A stretch of DNA of 64,000 nt. Origin: Macrobrachium rosenbergii. Lineage: Eukaryota; Arthropoda; Malacostraca; Decapoda; Palaemonidae. Every line of letters begins with the position of its first letter. Within the stretch, counting starts at the first letter, position 1. The stretch is from the NCBI RefSeq assembly GCF_040412425.1, contig NC_089744.1, positions 25,007,001-25,071,000 of the forward strand. Reading direction: 5' to 3'. The notes beneath the pieces are model-generated. The model was not told the DNA's origin. It worked only from the letters and a program-made list of their open reading frames with translations, and did no database searches. This document shows, in pieces, positions 13,310 to 24,789 of the stretch. Made by a program: the position numbers and the translations under genes.

Positions 13310-14945
13310 TATTGGCAGAAACCTACAGGAATCCCATCTTCGGTAAATGATAAAATATTATTGGTAGAAATTTACAGAAGTCCCATCTTCAGTAACTGCC
13401 AAATGTTATTGGTAGAAACCTACAGAAATCCCATCTTCAGTAACTGACAAAATATTATTCGTAGAACCTACAGAAATACTATCTTCAGTAACTGACAAAA
13501 TATTATTGGTAGAACCTACAGAAATACTATCTTCAGTGACTGACAAATATTATTAGTAGAAACATACAGAAAACGCATCTTCAGTAACTAATAAAATGTT
13601 ATAGGTAGAACTCACAAAAACTGATTTTCAGTAACTGACAAAATATACAAGAACCTACAGCATATCTCAGCACCAACAAAAATATTATTGGTAGAACTCA
13701 CAGGAATCCTATCAGTAACAAACAAAATATTTCATTGGTAGAAATCTACAGAAAACCCAAATCCTGTAACTGACAACATATTCATATAAACCTACAGAAA
13801 ATTTTCATTCAATAACTGACAAAATATCATTGGTAGAAACCTAGAGAATACCCATCTTCAGTAACTGTCAAAATATTATTGGTAGAAACCTACAGAAAGC
13901 CCATCTTCAGTAACTGATAAATATTACTGGTAGAAGCCTACAGAAAACATTTCTTCAGTAACTGACAAAATATTATTGGTAGAAACCTACAGAAATCCTA
14001 TCTTCAGTAACTGACAGATATTATTAACATCAGCCTACAAAAAACTTTTCTTCACTAACTGACAAAATATTATTGGTAGAAACCTACAGAAAACCCACTT
14101 CAGTAACGGACAAAATATTGTTGGTAAAAACCTAGAGAAAACCCATCTTCATTAACTGTCAAAATATTATTGGTAGAAACATAGAGAAACCCCATCTTCA
14201 GTAAATGACAAAATACTATAGGTAGAAACCTAGAGAAAACCCATCTTCAGTAACTAACAAATATTATTGGTAGAAACGTACAGAAATCCCATCTTCAATA
14301 ACTGACAAAATATTATTGGTAGAAACCTACAGAAAACCCACCTTCAGTAACCATCGAAATATTATTGGTAGAAATCTAGAGAAAACCCATCTTCAGTAAA
14401 TGACAAATATTTTTGGTAGAAACCTACAGAAATCCCATCTTCATCAACTGACAGATATTATTGGTAGAAATCTACAGAAATCCCATCTTCAGTAACTGAC
14501 AAAATATTATTGATAGAAACCTACAGAAAACCCATCTTCAGTAACTGACAAATATTATTGGTAGAAACCTTGAGAAAACCCATCTTCAGTAATTGACAAA
14601 TATTTTTGGTAGAAACCTACAGAAATCCCATCTTCAGTAACTGACAAAATATTACTAGGTAGAAACCTACAGAAATCCCATCTTCAGTAACTGATAAAGT
14701 ACATATTGTAGAAATCAGAAATTCCCATCTTCAGTAACTGACAAATATTATTGGTAGAAAAATACAGAAAACCCATTTTCAGTAACTGACAAAATATTAT
14801 TGGTAGAAACCTAGAAAAAACCCATCTTCAGTAACGGACAAAATATTACTGGTAGAAACGTACAGAAATCCCATCTTCAGTAGTAACTGACAAATATTAA
14901 GGTAGAAACTCAGAAATCCCATTTGGTAACTGACAAAATAGTCTA
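13310..14945. repeat. 48-49-bp minisatellite, about 33 copies
   Basis: The consensus segments 'attattggtagaaaccta', 'cagaaatcccatcttcag' and 'taactgacaaaat' repeat continuously for about 1.6 kb. Copies differ by point changes and 1-5-base indels, and some lack a few bases. No open frame persists through the array. Located about 6 kb downstream of the unc-13 stop. Confidence 0.92.
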
Positions 14946-15054
14946 CTTTGCATTGGTATTATGAAGATAAAAAAAGATTTTGGTTCATGACGATTGTCAG
15001 ATTATATGATTGCATACTTTATCCAGTACTTTTTTCCTTAAATAAATAATTAAA

Positions 15055-15058
<4 letters not shown>

Positions 15059-15087
<29 letters not shown>
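15059..15087. repeat. (CT)n microsatellite
   Basis: Continuous ctctct run of about 28 bases. Confidence 0.9.
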
Positions 15088-15089
<2 letters not shown>

Positions 15090-15421
15090 GCTACTTCTCA
15101 TCTTCTTTAGGTTAAATGCTATCTACTGGACTGTTTCACTGTTGAAAAAACAATTACGTGTTTTTGTCTCTGTTCCCCTCTCACTCGTTACCAAACCTCG
15201 AAGAGCTATAGCAATGCGACACATACTGTAGCTTCTTTTTCTTTCTCTACTCAAATATAGAGGGATCAGTTTGGAGGTCTGCTTTTTGTCCATTGTTATG
15301 AAGATTTTCTGATACTTTCAAAATTTTAAGCATCTCATGAAGGTGCAATGTCCTCTTTGGTTCTTGTTTTCCTTTTCCAGATCATCTGTTGTTCTTTTCT
15401 ATGTTTGGCGCATCAGTCTTA

Positions 15422-16110
15422 GACTCCTTGAATATCTTCCAGTACATTCCTTTTAATATACGCATTTCTTTGCTTTAGCTTTTTTTTTTTTTTTTTTTTT
15501 TTTAAGAAAAGGATTGTGTGGCAAAAAATTTGGGCAGTGGTTCTGGAAGGCTTACTGTGACATTTAATCAGTAAACATTATGAAATGTAAGATTTCAGAG
15601 ATACCCCACGATTGTCTGTGCCCGTGTACAATAGTGCCCAACTCACAATCAAAAAACCTTTTGAAAATTTCAGTTAATATGGAGCATTTTTTTTTTTTTA
15701 AGACTTTGCAATCATGAAGAGGTCTCAAAAGAAGTTGCTGTAAGAAATTATGGTAGGATCAGTTGACTCCTTGAATGCCTTCCACTACATTCCTTTTAAT
15801 ATACACATTTCTTTGCTTTAGCTTTTTTTTTTTTTTTTTTAAGAAAAGGATTGTGTGGCAAAAAATTTGGGCAGTGGTTCTGGAAGTCTTACTGTGACAT
15901 TTAATCAGTAAACATTATGAAATGTAAGCTTTCAGAAATACCCCACGATTGTCTGTGCTCATGTACAACAGTGCCCAACTCACAATATTGCTTCAAAAAA
16001 CCTTTTGAAAATTTCAGTTAATATGGAGCACAATTTTTTTTTTTTTTAGACTTGGCAGTCATGAAGAGGTCTCAAAAGAAGTTGCTTTAAGAAATTATGA
16101 TAGGATCAGT
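15422..16110. repeat. Direct tandem duplication, unit about 343 bp
   Basis: From 'gactccttgaatatcttcc' to 'gatcagt' at about 15764, then repeated from 'gactccttgaatgccttcc' to about 16110. Both copies contain a poly-T tract, 'aagaaaaggattgtgtggc' and 'accccacgattgtctgtg'. They differ by few substitutions and by T-run length. Confidence 0.85.
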
Positions 16111-16114
16111 TTCA

Positions 16115-19100
16115 TGTGAGTACTCATACAGTATTGTGAAAGATGATCATTCATTCATTTAATAATGATTTTAATGATCAATTATAGTATGTGGTTTCAG
16201 TGGTTTGATTCGGAGGACAGTGTCACTTCCCAAGGACAGACTCTAGTGCTCTAAGAAAAATCAGTCTTGCTATGTGTCCTCCAGTTCTTAGTGGTCTTTG
16301 ATATAAAATCTCTGCCCAAGTACTTAATAAAAGGAATGCAATACATAACATTTTTCAGAAATGTATTTCAAGAATCACATACACATTAAACAGCTGTAAA
16401 ATTATTTTTAAATATGACTGACTCTTATATTTTGGCATGAAAAGTTGTAGAAAATGAAATAATTAAAGATAAGGGAACTTAACATTCAGTAAAATTGTCA
16501 TTCAACAAAGAATAATTGAAATGCCCGAATAAGCACCGTAAAGTTACAGGATAAAAATAGTCGTTTATTCAAAGGGCCTTTATTTTTCAGATAGAGGAAT
16601 ATTATTAACAAAACCAGCTACAGGACTACGACTCACTTGGGATTTAATATGATATATGAATGCCGATAATAACCATTCACCACAGGGGGCGGAACATGCT
16701 TCTCTGACCTCCACTAGAACACTGGATAATGATCTCCAAAGGAATAACAACAAATGATGTAATTCCCCCACAGTTTTTCAGTGGATTTCAGAGTATCTCA
16801 TCTTCGGTCCCTCTCACATTAACAAGAAAAATCTGGCGAGAATCTTCTGAGGACAGCGTTTTTGGTCCACAGCTGACGAGCCTCCTTGGCATGTTCTTGG
16901 GAATTATTTGGTCAATATCAGACTTGTAAGAAAGTTTTTAAAGTTCTTGATTATTAGAGAGAACTTAGTTTTCCACACTGGATGATGATGATGATGATGA
17001 ATAATGCTAGTTTAATGTCTATTTTGTTTTAGGGTAAATTCAGTGACTTTTTACAAACAATAGTCTTTCAGTGCAGCTACATAAATTGGTGATTATCTAC
17101 AATTAGGAAAATGGCTAAAGACAATTAAGAATATCCAAGCAGGCTCATAAACTGTGGCCCTATATGTAATGCGAAGTGAAAAATTAAAACATATCTTGAG
17201 TGGCTCTGGCTCTGGGGGCAGTGGTGTGTGGTACGTCAGGCAGTGTAGTTATGTGGATAAGGGCAGGACCTACTAAAACTGGACATGACATGGAGAGCCA
17301 GAAGATTAAGAGAAAGCATGACTATGGTCACAATAAAGCATCATTATGTAACATGCAACAGGATAATGTATTTATATATATATATATTATATACCCTTTG
17401 TAAAATGAATAACAATGACTTTTTGCACAGTGTTTCATCAGTTATATATATATATATATTTAGTCTCTTGCTCTCTCTATACATATATGTTGTCTTTGAT
17501 AATGTATTTAAACTTTTGTATATATATATATGCTGTATATAGAAAATTTGCATTCATAATGCAGTACAATTTCTTAAATACACAGGTAGAAGTAAGGTTA
17601 GTATTATGTTGCAAGTACAAGCCAAATGAAGTTTTGTGATGTGTTGTGTGTGTAAATTGCACTCTGCTTATACAGGTGATGAACTGTGAAGTCTGTATTT
17701 TGAGGATAGACTAGAAATATTATATTTAATATTCTATGTGTATCTGTATTAGAAGTATATTGTATACAGTATATACACAGTGATAAGTAATGATCTCTTT
17801 TGTCTTTAAATTATTAAATATTCATCCAAGCCTAGTTTTGGATGAAGATCCTGTTTCACTGATAGGATATTCAGAGTTATTCATGCATTCCACTTGTGTT
17901 TGTGTATAATTTTATCAGTACTACATGTAATATGTCAACACTGCCTGCATATCCACCACCCCAACAAGAGCCCTGTCTATGGCGAGGGTGGTTCAACTAA
18001 ATGTTGGTGGATCCACCCTAAGACTTATTATTGGTACAGAAAGGCACACAAGTTGTCAAAAATGGGATTGTAGCTCCCCATTGTTGAAAGTCAACAAATG
18101 GGCAAGGTACCACCAATGGGAGGGGATGAACTAAAGACATACCCACCGACAAAGAGAGGTGTTTGACAGATCAAATAGGTAATGATTACTTCTTTTATCG
18201 CACTCACGATGATCAATGACATATGTACATAAAGATGCGTGTAATGACTCCAAAGCCTTGAACTGAGACTTTCACTTACTCCCTGTTAAGTCTCTCACTG
18301 ACACACAGTGATGACCAGGCCATTCATGCTGTGAAAGGTTGATAATGATAATAATAATTATATTAGACCGTAGAAAGGTCTTTATAAGAGGAAAGTAATA
18401 GCATCTCAAACTTTTTTTTTATTTAGGAAAAGAAGAGATTCCCTTCCATCCTCTTATGCTTGAAATGGCTTGCACCAACACGTCACAAATTACAAGAACA
18501 GTATTGGGTAAGAGAGCATATCTGAGACCCAAGCATGCCTGTAACAGAAACAAAGTTGCAGTAAACTGAATGTAATTACTGTAAAGAAAGTTTTAAGAAG
18601 CAGAAAAAAGCATGAACATTGTCTCAGATAACCTCTATGTGCTATGGAACCAGGAGAAAGATGAAACTCAACAACATAATTGTAATAGCATGGGAGGATT
18701 TTGTTCACGTGTTTAGAGGGTGACTATTTACATATAACTGGAAGATTCTGATCCTTGCTTGCCTGTAGATGCAGCTGCTTTTCTTGTGGAACACCACTCT
18801 CTTTGTGACCACAGTCATGAGTGTGGTGTGTTTACAATTGTGGTTGTGCTGTACAAATATGACTCAGGCTGAGTCCACAATCACACTCACAAATAAAGTC
18901 ACAATAGTATACAGTATCACCAACATCCTGAATTCTGTAACACTCGACAAGCAAAGCTGGTCATCAGAGCAGTGACAACTATGTTACCAGGAAATATAAT
19001 CATTATAGTCAGTAACCTGACAGACTGATTTCCTCAGGACACAACCTAAAATACTTTGGGAATCCATTCTATATAACAAAGAGGTACCCATTAATTTGTC

Positions 19101-20562
19101 TTAAGCAAATACCCAATGCTGTATTCATTTTACATCAGAATTCATGGCAGAGTAATTCTATTTTCAAAGTTCATTAACTAAGGGTAAATTAAGAATCTTT
19201 AAGATCATCCATTTTCATAAATGCTCTGCTACCATTTATATAAAAGTGGCACCCATAATTTTCTTTAAATACATCAAAGGTAGTGAAAATCAGTAACACA
19301 GTTGTCGTAAGCTCTAATCTTGTACAAAATATCGTTTAGATATTTCACAGTTATCCAGCAAGTACACTGGTGTCTGCTCTGTAATGTTCAAATACAGATA
19401 TTTAAATCCTTCAACAGGTACAATATGTGCCCGATCATTAAGAAACATTCTTGACAGTCCGGATAAAATTTGACTATCATGCATACACACATACAAGCAT
19501 ATGCACACATATACAGTAACATGCACACACATCCACACTGTTAGACATCAACTAGCAACAAATGTAACATTAGCAGTCAGAGTTCATCCAAGGAATCCAT
19601 CTGATAATAAATACTTTCTGCAGCGTTAAAAAGAAAACTAATAAAATATGTATCCCTTAAATACACTCTGATAGGTCATGTTACAAGGTTTGCACCACTA
19701 GATAGGCTAAAAGAACCATCAACGTGATAAGCCATATTATCTTCATGCTTTTTTCTCATCAGACTCCTACACATTGGACTAGAACCAGATAAAATAAAAG
19801 TTAGGAAAATACATAACAATCACCCAATTATTTATAAATTACAGACGAGGTCTAACCTAATGGTAAAATGATATGTACAATGGATTGCTTATTAAATCTG
19901 AATCTGAGGTCAAAGGCGAAATATGAATGTGCACCTTTTGATAATATGTGCCAAGATCACATAGAAAAATAAGAATTTGTGCTCACAACTTAAAACATGT
20001 GATAAATTCAAATATCAATGATTTCCCATCTGAAGAGAAGTAAAGAGTAATGCAGCACAAAATAGCAGACTCACCCTATGACCACTTAACACAAATGGAA
20101 AAGTAAGCCTTCAGGTTCAGCCATTTTCATTCACACCACCAGGGAAAATGGGACAGCCGCATGGCACTTGCCATGATAAGACTTCAAAGCTACTGGGACA
20201 CTTCCTCATAATATATTATTATTGAATTGGTGCATATGTTGTACATCTTACCAGAAATTTATACAGAATGAACACCATCATCTTCATATGACTCAAAATA
20301 CTATTTTACAAACTTTTAAACAAGGTTTGGAAGAGCAGAGAACTTGGATTCCACTGAATTGGAATCACAGCTCCTGTATGGATTTTCATGAACTCTTTTT
20401 GTAGCTCTGCACTTAATTGACTAACATGCTTGACAATCCTTAATAGTCCAGGGTTATTAGCATTCACTATACTGTATCACAGACATTCCCCCTCCTAGTC
20501 TTGCATGGCTGTGACAAACCGTTTGTTTTACAATAGTTTTTGTCATGAAGTTTCCCAAACTC

Positions 20563-20604
<42 letters not shown>

Positions 20605-20984
20605 TACAGCTGCCATCATAATTCTTGTTGCAGGTAACCATAATGCCTATAAGTCACTGGTACAGGAGTAACTTTTAATAACTTTGTTTAAATATTAGTT
20701 ACCACAATTATATTTGTGCTCTACCATTCCTCAGCAGCCATGCACACAAACTTCTCATGGAAAATCTTTCCATGGATGTTAGTGTTCACCCCTGGACTTC
20801 AACAACTTAAGGATTAAGAATCCTCATCAGTTTCAAACAGAATGGCTCCGATTCTTTTAAATATGATTTTACCCATGTTTTATCATTTGTTTGGGCAAGA
20901 GCCATTAGTTTTGCTGGTCTGATTAATTAGTTCACATCTGATTCTTCACCGAATCAATGACTACTCTGACTTTTATGCACAGTT
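16115..20984. other. Downstream of unc-13; probable 3' UTR plus intergenic DNA
   Basis: No coding block found. Minus-strand transcription from unc-13 enters this stretch after 20985. A poly-T tract at about 20562-20600 would be a poly-A stretch in that transcript. Minus-strand AATAAA strings occur (for example at about 18419 and 16567), but I cannot say which is used. Short TA runs lie at 17370-17530. Confidence 0.4.
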
Positions 20985-21149
20985 TTATTGAGCCCCAATA
21001 GGTGGTTCTCCTCTAACTTCTGACTTGAGCTTGACAAATTCTTTGGCGACTTCATCATTAGTTCTCTGACTTAAGATACGCAAGACAGTCCATCCTGTTT
21101 CATCCATGTGACACCGCTTCCCCAATGACAGCCACGTTGCACACGATCC
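20985..21149 (-). CDS. unc-13: unc-13 terminal coding exon
   Basis: This exon has 54 codons plus a TAA stop. It starts [20 protein letters not shown] and continues [20 protein letters not shown], then [14 protein letters not shown]. The [28 protein letters not shown] block is the conserved C-terminus of unc-13 proteins in arthropods and vertebrates. The acceptor is CTTTTATAG at 21150, and phase 0 matches the donor at 28871. The stop overlaps an AATAAA string, which is too close to the stop to be the likely poly(A) signal. The 3' UTR extends leftward to an unknown point. The exon is short and was not visible as an ATG-initiated ORF. Confidence 0.95.
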   Translation of the reverse strand, partial: GSCATWLSLGKRCHMDETGWTVLRILSQRTNDEVAKEFVKLKSEVRGEPPIGAQ

Positions 21150-21564
21150 CTATAAAAGCGCAAGAATGTCATTAGTTTGGTTGGTATTATTATTATTATT
21201 ATAAAGTATTCTAGTTTAACCTGACACCACTATTGCACTGTATGTCTACTCTCGCATAGCTTTCCCAAAGATTCATTCTTGCATTAGAAACACAAGCAGG
21301 TTAAGTTAAAGAAGGTAGACAGCTAGGTGGGAAGAGACCACAGGAACAGAAAATAGGTGTAAGTTGGAAGGCAATGTAATTGGATGCTGCAAAGAGTCTT
21401 CAGTACTGTCTACAGCCTGCCAAACATTACACACTACAGGCAGTATCCACCCTATATGGGGCATTCACTGGATGACATCACAGAGAAAGGGAGAAAGGGG
21501 GAATTGGCTATAATAAGCTTCAAAAAAATAATCCTAGCAAGTTGAAATAAGAAAAAATGGTTTA

Positions 21565-22778
21565 CAGTAATACCTTGATCTTAAGCACTTCAAGTTGCGC
21601 AAATTCACAGATGTGAACTTCTCATTGGAACCTAACCAATTGGCATAGGTGATTTTTCACAGACACGCAACATTTGCGAAATCCTCGAGAAACCTTACAG
21701 AAGTGTTTGTTTAATTTTTTAAGTAATTTATAAGTTTTAATGCTTTTATGTGTAAAATCTATAGGAAAAATGTATTATTTTTATGTTTGTACATGCATAA
21801 ATATGATACAAAGGTAATTACAGTACATACAATTAGTGTACTTTTACAAGATGTGATACCCATTAAAAGATGATACCCCTGCAGAATGTGTTTGTTTAAT
21901 TTTTGAAGTAATTTATAAGGTATCATGCTTTTAAGTGTGAAATCGGTATGGAAAATTTGTATAATTTATATAAGTCACAGTCATAACGAAGGTACAATTC
22001 AATAAGATACAGAAAACATGTATGTAATATTCATAGAGGGTACAGGTACTGTTCAATCAATTTAAAATTATGTACTGTACAGGTAAAGACGTACAGAGAG
22101 ATAATAAGTTGTAAAAATATGTGCGAGCGCAACTACATGAAACAAAGGCATTACAGTTACTGTATTATGTCCATGTGTATATTTCTCTCTCTCTCTCGTT
22201 CGTAGTTGGCGCTCGCACACATTTTTACAACTTATTATCTCTCTGTACGTCTTTACCTGTACAGTACATAATTTTAAATTGATTGAACAGTACCTGTACC
22301 CTCAATGAACATTACATACATGTTTTCTGTATCTTATTGAATTGTACCTCCGTTATGACTGTGACTTATGAAGTTTACCCAGTGACGCACAGAAAATGTC
22401 TTACTCTGAGTGAAGAAGAAAATGGCATCCCATGAATAGGGGTAACAGTAGTCTACATACATACCTACTGTAAATGCACTAGTATGGCAAATACAGGACC
22501 CATTACGATACTGTACTCTATTTTTACGTCAACCATTTGTTGTAATTCTTTTTTAAGGGTAATGTATTAAACTAACTTTTCAATGAAATTACAGTAAATT
22601 TAATTTCATTTAAAAGTTAGCTTAATACTTTGGGAGCAGGATTAGGATCATATTTAATGTTTAACTCTACAAATAAGCGTTTATTAGCATTTTCAGTGAC
22701 CGTACCAAACTTGAGCAAATCCTCACCTGACGCGAGTGGTTCTGGAACCTAACCTCATGTAAGTTCTAGGTATTACTG
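21565..22778. mobile_element. Non-autonomous pogo/Tigger-like DNA transposon
   Basis: Ends CAGTAATACCT and AGGTATTACTG are inverted and flanked by TA on both sides (21563-21564, 22779-22780), as expected for Tc1/mariner-pogo elements. The right end continues inward as TTAC...GGTTCCAGAAC, the subterminal pattern common in Tigger elements. No transposase frame is present. The interior contains a diverged ~85-bp direct repeat (about 21695-21775 and 21880-21965) and a long hairpin annotated separately. It lies in the last intron of unc-13. Confidence 0.75.
21970..22369. repeat. Near-perfect inverted repeat, ~167-bp arms, 65-bp loop
   Basis: Arm 1 at 21970-22136 (ataagtcacagtcataacg ... gtgcgagcgcaactac) is the reverse complement of arm 2 at 22202-22369 (gtagttggcgctcgcac ... 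cgttatgactgtgacttat), with few mismatches. The loop contains a short CT run. Transcribed as part of the unc-13 intron it would fold into a long hairpin. Confidence 0.9.
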
Positions 22779-23304
22779 TATTAAAAATAATTTTTTTAAA
22801 AGTAAAAAAAGTAAAACAGACAATTTATATTCTATAAGTGCAGAAATTTTTGCATAAGGGAATAGGATATATTTTGCCTATAAAAGTTAAGTCTGTTCAG
22901 ATAATATCATCCAAAATATATTATTTATTTTAGTTAAACTCCCCTAACTACTTTGCTTTTAATATTTTTTAGTAGACCAGATTCTTACATAATCATTCTT
23001 GTTTTGCATAAAATTTTGGCTCCTCTCTGACAGAGGCAACCTGTGTGTTATGGTGTGGGTTCAATCACAAAGAAGACAAAACTCCTTGAGGCTCTTGTGT
23101 ATTCTACTCCAAACCATCTTGGCACAGAAAGACTACAGGCCCTCAAAACACGCACAAATCACTGAAGAAAATCTAAGTGTCTGATTAAGAGATCTTAAAA
23201 GATGAATTCACACTGGAGAACCCATAAATTAATGTTATTAGTGTTCACTACGGTTGGGACTGGCATTTTTTAATGTTCCTAAAGAATACTTTTTCTACAA
23301 AAGT

Positions 23305-23617
23305 TGTAAAGACATCGTCTTTACCCATAAATTACAATCATGTATCACATCTATCAACACAGCAAAAATCTCATGTATATATCTGTATGTAGAATTTCCT
23401 GGCCTTTTCGCCAATATATATTTTATCACTGTATGTACATTATGTTTCTTGTTATTGTTACTTGATTGACTGTTAACAAAAACAAATTGCTCTCACTCAG
23501 CGTGCGGGTCATGGCGACCGGGGGTTGGGCACCTTGTTTCCGTCTGCAAGCTCTATGTATACCTTTGCCCAGGTAATAAATCGATCAGTACCCAGTTCTG
23601 TCTTCTTTGACCTCACA
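23305..23617 (+). repeat. 5' LTR of the Gypsy element
   Basis: 313 bp from TGTAAAGAC to CCTCACA. It shares the landmarks 'atgtatcacatctatcaac', 'tgctctcactcagcgtgc' and 'taataaatcgatcagtaccc' (a poly-A signal) with the LTR at 27978. It is 20 bp longer than the 3' LTR because of extra sequence near 23515-23570. Confidence 0.92.
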
Positions 23618-23640
23618 ACTGGTGACCCGAGGAGCAACAG
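23618..23640 (+). other. Primer-binding site region of the Gypsy element
   Basis: Directly after the LTR comes ACTGGTGACCCGAGGAGC. The TGGTGACCC start is the form expected for a tRNA 3'-end complement. The priming tRNA is not identified. Confidence 0.6.
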
Positions 23641-24039
23641 TAAACACAGCTGTTTTGGCTTTGCCATTAACGGACTCACTATGGCCACTTTACCTTCAGA
23701 GAGCCTTTAACTGAACCATAAAGCGATAAAGTCTAGACCTCTAAAAGCTCCTTCCTTGGAGAACACCCACGCCACTAACGGACTAATTATGGCGTACTTT
23801 GTTCAGGTATATTCTGGCGTCCTCAAATGGTTTGGCCCTGCCATTTACGATTCATGTCGACTGCATTCAGAAGTCATTAACGGAACCACACGGCATGTAG
23901 TTTTGACTTCTGATAAGCCCCAAACACCATTAATGGACTAAATATGGCGCTTATTTCGCGTTTTGGTGTGAGACAAAATGTCATAAACTGAGGTAGAAAG
24001 TCGTTCCAAGGATACACAGATCCTCAGCATCCCTCTCTC

Positions 24040-24745
24040 TCCTTTGAGGGCAGCAATAAGCCAGGTGGTGAAACTGCCACTGTTCTCGCAGCAAAATACC
24101 GCATCCTGGTTCCTGCGGGCAGATGTCCATTTCTGCATAGCTAAAATCACGGACGAGGAAACCAAAGTGGATGTCACCATGGCAATGCTGCCGGAGGAGG
24201 TCTTCAACAAAATCACCCCATGGTTGGACTCGCAGCTGGGCAAAGCCAAGTACGAAGACCTACGAAAGAAACTCATTGACACATACTCCATGCCCGTCCC
24301 AGAGAGAGCCCAACGTGCCCTTGACCTGATGAACCAGCCCCTGGGGAATGCATCACCCAGGGACACCTGGGAAGAACTACAAGGTCTCCTGATGCTGCTG
24401 GGTTTTGACTCAGACGGAGGAGGGAGATCAGCTTGTTGCGGGAAATTTTCCTGCGGCGCCTTCCACAGGAGGTGAGGGCACAAATCATTGGAAGCAGACG
24501 TGCTCTCGATGGATGAATTGGTGAGTGTCGCACACAAACTCCACGAAGCCACCAAGGCCTCTAGGCACGCCGCAACACCTGCAGCCTGGTAGCAGAAGCA
24601 GCTGAAGAGGCAGACACGAACATGGTATACAGGAAGAAGGCGCCGCCGCAGCAGCAGAAGACGAGGACAAATCCAGCCTGGTGTTACTTCCATTGGAGGT
24701 TCAGAAAGGACACCAAGAATTGCAGAGCCCCCTGTTCTTTCACAA
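24040..24745 (+). pseudogene. gag: Gypsy gag (capsid and nucleocapsid), frameshifted
   Basis: Gag coats the element RNA in particles. A capsid-like segment reads KLPLFSQQNTASWFLRADV and continues to PEEVFNKITPWLDSQLGKAK in one frame (24044-24475). The frame then changes, and a zinc-knuckle-like WCYFHWRFRKDTKNC segment lies near 24680-24735 in another frame. At least one frameshift and one stop lie between them. The start is not clear; an upstream in-frame extension is likely. Confidence 0.8.
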
Positions 24746-24789
24746 AAAACTAGAAAGGAGGCCACCCATAACAGCAGTGGCCGCAAACC

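Noticed and set aside
13310..14945. Possible CRISPR array (regular short repeats)
   Set aside because: Units are contiguous diverged 48-49-bp repeats without unique spacers, and the DNA is from an animal; it is a minisatellite.
17940..18180. Less AT-rich block that might be an exon
   Set aside because: Stops in all useful frames and no family similarity on either strand.
23938..24786. 282-codon ORF on the minus strand
   Set aside because: Shadow of the Gypsy gag on the plus strand, whose translation matches retrotransposon capsid and zinc-knuckle patterns.
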